Below the pieces are notes generated by a model, which saw only the letters and a program-made list of their open reading frames with translations, was not told where the DNA came from and did no database searches. DNA of 9,244 nt from Lentisphaerota bacterium. Lineage in GTDB: Bacteria > Verrucomicrobiota > Lentisphaeria > Oligosphaerales > Oligosphaeraceae. Positions within the stretch are counted from its first letter, which is position 1. Every line of letters begins with the position of its first letter. Both the position numbers and the translations under genes were made by a program. Below, piece by piece: positions 6,295 to 9,244 of this stretch. The stretch spans positions 1 through 9,244 of the forward strand of contig JAAZIZ010000007.1 in the NCBI GenBank assembly GCA_012800565.1, read 5' to 3'.

Positions 6295-7452
6295 GTGGCA
6301 GGCAAGATATCAGGGCGGGTGCTGCTTGTCGTCGATGGGGCGGCCGTGCTGGTGCATACTCTGGAATTCCTGCGCCAGGCCAGGCAGCACGGCTTGAAGG
6401 TACGGGTGTTCCCGACTGCCTCGGCGCTGCTGTTCCAGAGTATCACCGCCTGGGCGGCTTACTCCGGACAGCCCTGCCGCGATTTCGAAAGCCTGACCGA
6501 AGAGGACCTCCAGGCGGCCGATGTCCGCCTGGCCGCGCCGGCTTCAGGGCGGCTGTTGCAGCTGCTATTGCAGAATGATCAGACTGCCAGCTGCCCGTGG
6601 CTGCTGGCTCCGGCCCTGCTGCCGGAGGATAAACCGGAGGAAATGCAGCAATTGTTCGCGCCATTATTGCAGGAGCACCATAAGCTGCTGTTGCCCAGTT
6701 CAGACGACGTCTCTGATTTGGGAGCGATGGGAAAACTCTCCCTGGCCTCGCCGGGACGCTGCCTGGAAGCCATCCTGGCGGAGCTGATCCCGCAGGAACT
6801 CGCCGGCGTGCGGGTGCTGCTGACCGTTGGGCCTACAATCGAGGATATTGACCCGGTGCGCTTTATCTCCAACCGCTCGACTGGCCGGATGGGGCAGGCC
6901 TTGGCTCTGGCTGCCGCCCGGCGGGGGGCGCTGGTGACGATGATTCATGGGCCGCTGGCTGATCCGGTCGCTGACCATCCCAATATCCGGCCCCTGGCGG
7001 TGCGCAGTGCTCAGGAGATGTACGATGCCACTCTGGCGGAAATCGGCCACACCCAAGTCGCAATTTTATGCGCTGCGGTAGCCGATTTCACGCCCAATAC
7101 CTATGCCGAAGAAAAAATCAAAAAGCAGGGAGCGGAGGGTATGCGGCTGCTGCTGCGTCGCACGCCGGATATCCTGGCCACTATCGGTCAGCAGGAAAAA
7201 CGGCCTTTCCTGGTGGGGTTTGCAGCCGAGAGCAACGACCTCGAATTGAACGCCCGGCACAAACTGCAAAGCAAGCACTGCGATATTCTCTGCGCCAATG
7301 ATATCCGTGAACCGGGATGCGGATTCGCGGTTCGCACCAACCGCATAACTATGTTCTTCCCAGATGGCGAAAAAGAAGAACTGCCCATGCTCTCCAAAGA
7401 CGAAGCCGCAGAGCGTATCTGTGCGCAAATCGCCCGGCGCTGGGAAAAATAA
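6295..7452 (+). CDS. coaBC: CoaBC-type protein: active-looking phosphopantothenate-cysteine ligase with degenerate decarboxylase half
   Basis: The protein has 385 residues and a GTG start behind AGGAG (6282-6286), eight bases away. CoaBC normally makes 4'-phosphopantothenoyl-cysteine (CoaB) and decarboxylates it to 4'-phosphopantetheine (CoaC, FMN-dependent). The CoaB half, from about 170, is textbook: LTVGPTIEDIDPVRFISNRS and TGRMG (176-200), AAVADF (260-265), KIKK (274-277), RRTPDILATIG, VGFAAESN (307-314), CANDI and LSKDEAAERI. The CoaC half (about 1-165) keeps its outline (VLLVVDGAAVLVHTLEFLR, APAS at 81-84, GRC at 154-156) but not its catalytic residues. The active-site His position aligns with Thr68, the Asn of PAMN is Leu109 (PALL), and the Cys of ACG is Met145 (AMG). 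I therefore infer ligase activity only, with the N-terminal half structural or regulatory and decarboxylation done by another protein. It probably shares a transcript with the isomerase gene. Confidence 0.88.
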   Translation: MAGKISGRVLLVVDGAAVLVHTLEFLRQARQHGLKVRVFPTASALLFQSITAWAAYSGQPCRDFESLTEEDLQAADVRLAAPASGRLLQLLLQNDQTASCPWLLAPALLPEDKPEEMQQLFAPLLQEHHKLLLPSSDDVSDLGAMGKLSLASPGRCLEAILAELIPQELAGVRVLLTVGPTIEDIDPVRFISNRSTGRMGQALALAAARRGALVTMIHGPLADPVADHPNIRPLAVRSAQEMYDATLAEIGHTQVAILCAAVADFTPNTYAEEKIKKQGAEGMRLLLRRTPDILATIGQQEKRPFLVGFAAESNDLELNARHKLQSKHCDILCANDIREPGCGFAVRTNRITMFFPDGEKEELPMLSKDEAAERICAQIARRWEK

Positions 7453-7464
7453 TTGGAATAAAAA

Positions 7465-7526
7465 TGCCCCGGGCTGAATTGGGAAGAGAGGAGGAGGGAG
7501 GGAAGGAGGAACATTCAGCCGGGGCA
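7465..7526. repeat. Long hairpin with an all-purine loop downstream of coaBC
   Basis: TGCCCCGGGCTGAAT (7465-7479) and ATTCAGCCGGGGCA (7513-7526) form a 14-bp stem with one bulged G. The 33-base loop contains 30 consecutive purines (7481-7510) rich in GG and GGG runs, which could also form a two-tier G-quadruplex. On the + strand no T-tract follows the right arm, so it is not a classical terminator for coaBC. On the - strand the hairpin is followed by ATTTTTATT, which would suit a terminator for leftward transcription, though I see no leftward gene. It starts 13 bases after the coaBC stop and could protect that mRNA's 3' end. Confidence 0.6.
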
Positions 7527-7607
7527 AAGGGAAATATAAATGTTAAGACCGTCCCGGAGAAAATGTCATCCTGTAACCCAGTTATCGACCCGATTCTCTC
7601 CTGACAC

Positions 7608-7616
7608 TGCTATAAT
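7608..7616 (+). promoter_or_regulatory. Candidate extended -10 promoter (TGCTATAAT)
   Basis: The sequence shows a perfect TATAAT (7611-7616) preceded by TGC, the extended -10 pattern. No good -35 hexamer lies 16-18 bases upstream, which extended -10 promoters tolerate. Transcription would start near 7623 and give a leader of about 400 bases through the repeat region into the NuoE-like gene. It could instead drive a small non-coding RNA. Confidence 0.4.
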
Positions 7617-7700
7617 CTAACACCACTTTGCAGTTTCGCAAATCTGTTCGCGATTTTACCGGAAAAATCTGATGGGTTTTCTGTAGAGAAGGTTAAAAAT

Positions 7701-7736
7701 GGGACGTATGCGACGTATGGGACGTATGGGACGTAT
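7701..7736 (+). repeat. Tandem array of a 9-bp unit (GGGACGTAT x4)
   Basis: Four adjacent copies of GGGACGTAT fill 7701-7736. Copies 1, 3 and 4 are identical, and copy 2 differs by one base (GCGACGTAT). The array lies in the non-coding region between coaBC and the NuoE-like gene. The leftward frame through it gives only a low-complexity Tyr-Val-Pro peptide, so I do not treat it as coding. Confidence 0.9.
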
Positions 7737-7747
7737 GGATGAGACGA

Positions 7748-7800
7748 TGAGATAATGGGACAATGGGAGGTATGGCTGAGATAATGGGACAATGGGAGGT
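7748..7800 (+). repeat. Two identical 24-bp direct repeats spaced at 29 bp
   Basis: The 24 bases at 7748-7771 recur exactly at 7777-7800, separated by ATGGC. Each copy begins TGAGATAATGGGACAATGGG and itself contains two related 8-bp words (AATGGGAC, AATGGGAG). Each also contains TGAGATAAT, close to an extended -10 element. The words share ATGGGA with the neighbouring 9-bp array, so both may have grown from one repeat family. Confidence 0.9.
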
Positions 7801-7836
7801 GCGATTTCAGCTTACCGGTCCCGTTGCCCTGTTATT

Positions 7837-7858
7837 CATACGTCCCCTGCGTCCTATG
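7837..7858 (-). repeat. Inverted copies of the 9-bp unit, opposite the tandem array
   Basis: CATACGTCCC (7837-7846) is the exact reverse complement of the start of the array at 7701-7710, and CTGCGTCCTATG after it is a degraded second unit in the same orientation. Read on the - strand, the 22 bases match array positions 7716-7737 at 18 of 22. The two arms face each other across about 100 bp and could form a large imperfect stem enclosing the 24-bp repeats. Confidence 0.65.
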
Positions 7859-7911
7859 CAATTCCCCATCTCCGCCGCCGCTCTGGAATGTTGGTATTTC
7901 ATTGATTTTAC

Positions 7912-7939
7912 TTGCAAAAAATCGTTTAGGCAATACATT
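7912..7939 (+). promoter_or_regulatory. Candidate sigma-70-type promoter for the NuoE/NuoF operon
   Basis: TTGCAA (7912-7917) and TACATT (7934-7939) are spaced 16 bp apart. Each matches the consensus at four of six positions, in an AT-rich patch that contrasts with the GC-rich surroundings. It would start transcription near 7946, about 85 bases before the NuoE-like ATG. A small hairpin (GGCAG 7975-7979 with CTGCC 7986-7990) would lie in that leader. The match is modest and the extended -10 further upstream is an alternative. Confidence 0.35.
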
Positions 7940-8030
7940 GTAAATTCTTCCTGCGTTTTTTCTGTCCGTATCTTGGCAGGGCCTGCTGCCGGAAGCGGTT
8001 TCTCGTCCCTATTATCTTTGTGGAGGTATC

Positions 8031-8567
8031 ATGAGTTGTAGCTGTTGCGAACAAAAGGAAAGTGCTCTGGAAAAACTGCTCCGGTTAGAGCCGGAAAAGA
8101 CTGCCAGCCTGACATCTTTCATGGATGGACTTCCTTTGAGCGATGATGTGGAGAGCAATCGTGCCTGCCTGATTGAGACCCTGCATAAGGCGCAGGGGAT
8201 TTTCGGCTACCTCCCCCGTGAAGTGCAGCAGGTGATTGCCGAACGCCTGAAGATTACCCGGTCAGAAATTTATGGTGTGATCAGTTTCTACAGCTATTTT
8301 ACCGATAAGCCCATCGGCCGTTTCAAAATCAACATCTGCTGTGGTACCGCCTGCTTTGTCAAGGGCGCCGGCAAACTGGTGGAGGAGTTCACCCGTCAGT
8401 TGAAGATCAAGGAAGGTGAGACCACTCCCGACGGTCGCTTCTTTCTCGGCATACTGCGTTGCGTCGGCGCTTGCAGCCTCGCTCCGGTGGTGATGGTCAA
8501 TGACCGTGTTTACGGCAAAGTCACTCCCACCATGGTCAAGGGCATCATTGCTGACTGCAAGGATTGA
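8031..8567 (+). CDS. nuoE: NuoE-like [2Fe-2S] subunit of an NADH-linked (hydrogenase-type) complex
   Basis: The protein has 178 residues, the usual size for the 24-kDa subunit family (NuoE, HydC, HndA). ATG 8031 follows GGAGG (8022-8026) at four bases. After a helical N-terminal region (IETLHKAQGIFGYLPREVQQ, then TRSEIYGVISFYSYF) comes the thioredoxin-like domain. Its four cluster ligands are visible: Cys103 and Cys108 in NICCGTACFVKG, and Cys144 and Cys148 in LRCVGACSLAPVV. The subunit carries a [2Fe-2S] cluster that exchanges electrons with the FMN/NADH subunit encoded next. The extreme N-terminus MSCSCC has three extra cysteines not needed for the known cluster. The NuoF-like gene begins 20 bp downstream with hydrogenase-type motifs. 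This suggests the NADH module of a [FeFe]-hydrogenase or similar soluble complex rather than respiratory complex I, although the catalytic subunit is not in the window. The symbol is a family name. Confidence 0.92.
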   Translation: MSCSCCEQKESALEKLLRLEPEKTASLTSFMDGLPLSDDVESNRACLIETLHKAQGIFGYLPREVQQVIAERLKITRSEIYGVISFYSYFTDKPIGRFKINICCGTACFVKGAGKLVEEFTRQLKIKEGETTPDGRFFLGILRCVGACSLAPVVMVNDRVYGKVTPTMVKGIIADCKD

Positions 8568-8587
8568 AAAGGAAGGAACCACAGATT

Positions 8588-9244
8588 ATGATCAAGACTC
8601 TGTCTGAACTTAAAGCTCTCAAGGCCGAAATCTGCAAAAAAGATGGTGGCAATAAGATTAAAATCCGTGTCTCTCTGGGCACATGCGGCCTGGCCGCCGG
8701 CGGCGCAGCGGTCGGAGAAGCCATTCGCAATGCGATTGCCAGCCAAAACCTGTCTGCCAAATACGAAGTAGTCGATGTCGGCTGTATGGGATTGTGCTAC
8801 TGCGAGCCCAGCATTGAGCTGAATGGCCCCGGCGGCAAATCAATCATTTACGGCAGCGTCAAGGCTGAGCAGGTTCCCGCTATTCTGTCTGCCGGCTTGG
8901 ATAAAGCCGCAGAGGGAGTTATGCAGGTCAAGCGTACCTGGTATTATCCCGAAGACGAGGAGAATACTTTCGGCGCACTGCAGGCCCGCATCGCCTTGCG
9001 CAATACCGGGCGCATCAATCCCGAGAATCTGGAGAATTATATCGCCCAGGACGGCTATCAGGCCTTGGCCAAAGTCCTGACCGAAATGAAGCCTGCGGAT
9101 GTTTCCAATCTGGTGCTGGCGGCCGGTCTGCGCGGCCGTGGCGGTGCCGGTTTCCCGGCCGGCAAGAAGTGGCAGTTTGCAGCCGCTCAGCCCAAGGGCA
9201 TCAAATATATGGTCTGCAATGCTGACGAAGGCGATCCCGGGGCC
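8588..9244 (+). CDS. nuoF: NuoF-like FMN/NADH-binding subunit (HydB/HndC type), 5' part
   Basis: The first 219 codons are present and the gene runs off the right edge; NuoF-family proteins of this type exceed 500 residues. ATG 8588 follows AAGGAAGGAA (8569-8578) at about nine bases. Residues 24-100 form a thioredoxin-like [2Fe-2S] domain (VSLGTCGLAAGG with Cys33; VGCMGLCYCEP with Cys66, Cys70 and Cys72), fused in front of the NuoF core as in hydrogenase HydB/HndC proteins. The core starts with TGRINPENLENYIAQDGYQA (140-159), then the glycine-rich FMN/NADH loop GLRGRGGAGFPAGKKW (180-195) and VCNADEGDPGA (209-219). The GDPGA ending is typical of hydrogenase- and formate-dehydrogenase-type subunits; complex I has EPG-type variants. 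Its role is to take up or release hydride from NAD(P)H and pass electrons through FMN and iron-sulfur clusters. It follows the NuoE-like gene by 20 bp, so they form one operon. The C-terminal 4Fe-4S region is not visible. Confidence 0.92.
   Translation, partial: MIKTLSELKALKAEICKKDGGNKIKIRVSLGTCGLAAGGAAVGEAIRNAIASQNLSAKYEVVDVGCMGLCYCEPSIELNGPGGKSIIYGSVKAEQVPAILSAGLDKAAEGVMQVKRTWYYPEDEENTFGALQARIALRNTGRINPENLENYIAQDGYQALAKVLTEMKPADVSNLVLAAGLRGRGGAGFPAGKKWQFAAAQPKGIKYMVCNADEGDPGA

Noticed and set aside
7453..7530. Hairpin after coaBC as its intrinsic terminator
   Set aside because: No T-tract follows the right arm on the + strand (it reads AAAGGGAAATATAAA); the T-run is on the opposite strand.
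7539..7620. Small rightward frame of 26 codons starting MLRPSRRKCH
   Set aside because: No well-placed ribosome site (the nearest purine-rich stretch lies inside or next to the hairpin arm), no conserved-looking features, and it ends within the candidate promoter.
7610..7792. Leftward 60-codon frame through the tandem repeats
   Set aside because: It translates the repeats into low-complexity YVPYVPYVAYVP-like sequence, has no evident ribosome site and resembles no known family.
7701..7800. Repeats considered as a CRISPR array
   Set aside because: Units are 9 bp and 24 bp with no unique spacers of 30-40 bp, and there are no cas genes in the window.

Overview
The window looks like chromosomal DNA of a GC-rich anaerobic member of the Lentisphaerae/Verrucomicrobia side of the PVC bacteria (Victivallis-like). 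This is an inference from gene content. The signs are a prepilin with the FTLVELLVVIGIIAILAAML leader and an NVLFGDNHV tail typical of the pseudopilins expanded in those phyla, a FAD-oxidoreductase/TIM-barrel sugar isomerase gene set, and the first two genes of an NADH-linked hydrogenase-type operon. All convincing genes lie on the + strand.

Left part (1-1961): the C-terminal end of a sigma-54-type activator with a Fis-like helix-turn-helix, then a membrane-anchored subtilisin-like serine protease that ends in a terminator-like hairpin. Middle (2055-4573): two translationally coupled flavoprotein genes. The first is a small, reduced Rossmann-type protein and the second is a FAD-dependent oxidoreductase with a C-terminal alpha-helical repeat domain. 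Next come a pseudopilin (4711-5337) and a strong intrinsic terminator.

Right part: a sugar-isomerase-like TIM barrel and, five bases later, a CoaBC-type coenzyme A biosynthesis protein. Its ligase (CoaB) half is well conserved, but its decarboxylase (CoaC) half has lost the three catalytic residues. A 578-base intergenic region follows. It holds a long hairpin with an all-purine loop, a possible extended -10 promoter, a 9-bp tandem array with inverted copies about 100 bp downstream, a 24-bp direct repeat and a second promoter candidate. It leads into NuoE-like and NuoF-like genes, the NADH-handling part of a hydrogenase or similar complex. The last gene runs off the window.

The most unusual items are the CoaBC with a dead decarboxylase domain, the coupled mini-flavoprotein/FAD-oxidoreductase pair, and the structured repeat region ahead of the hydrogenase-type operon. 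I see no CRISPR array, tRNA, rRNA, transposase or phage gene.
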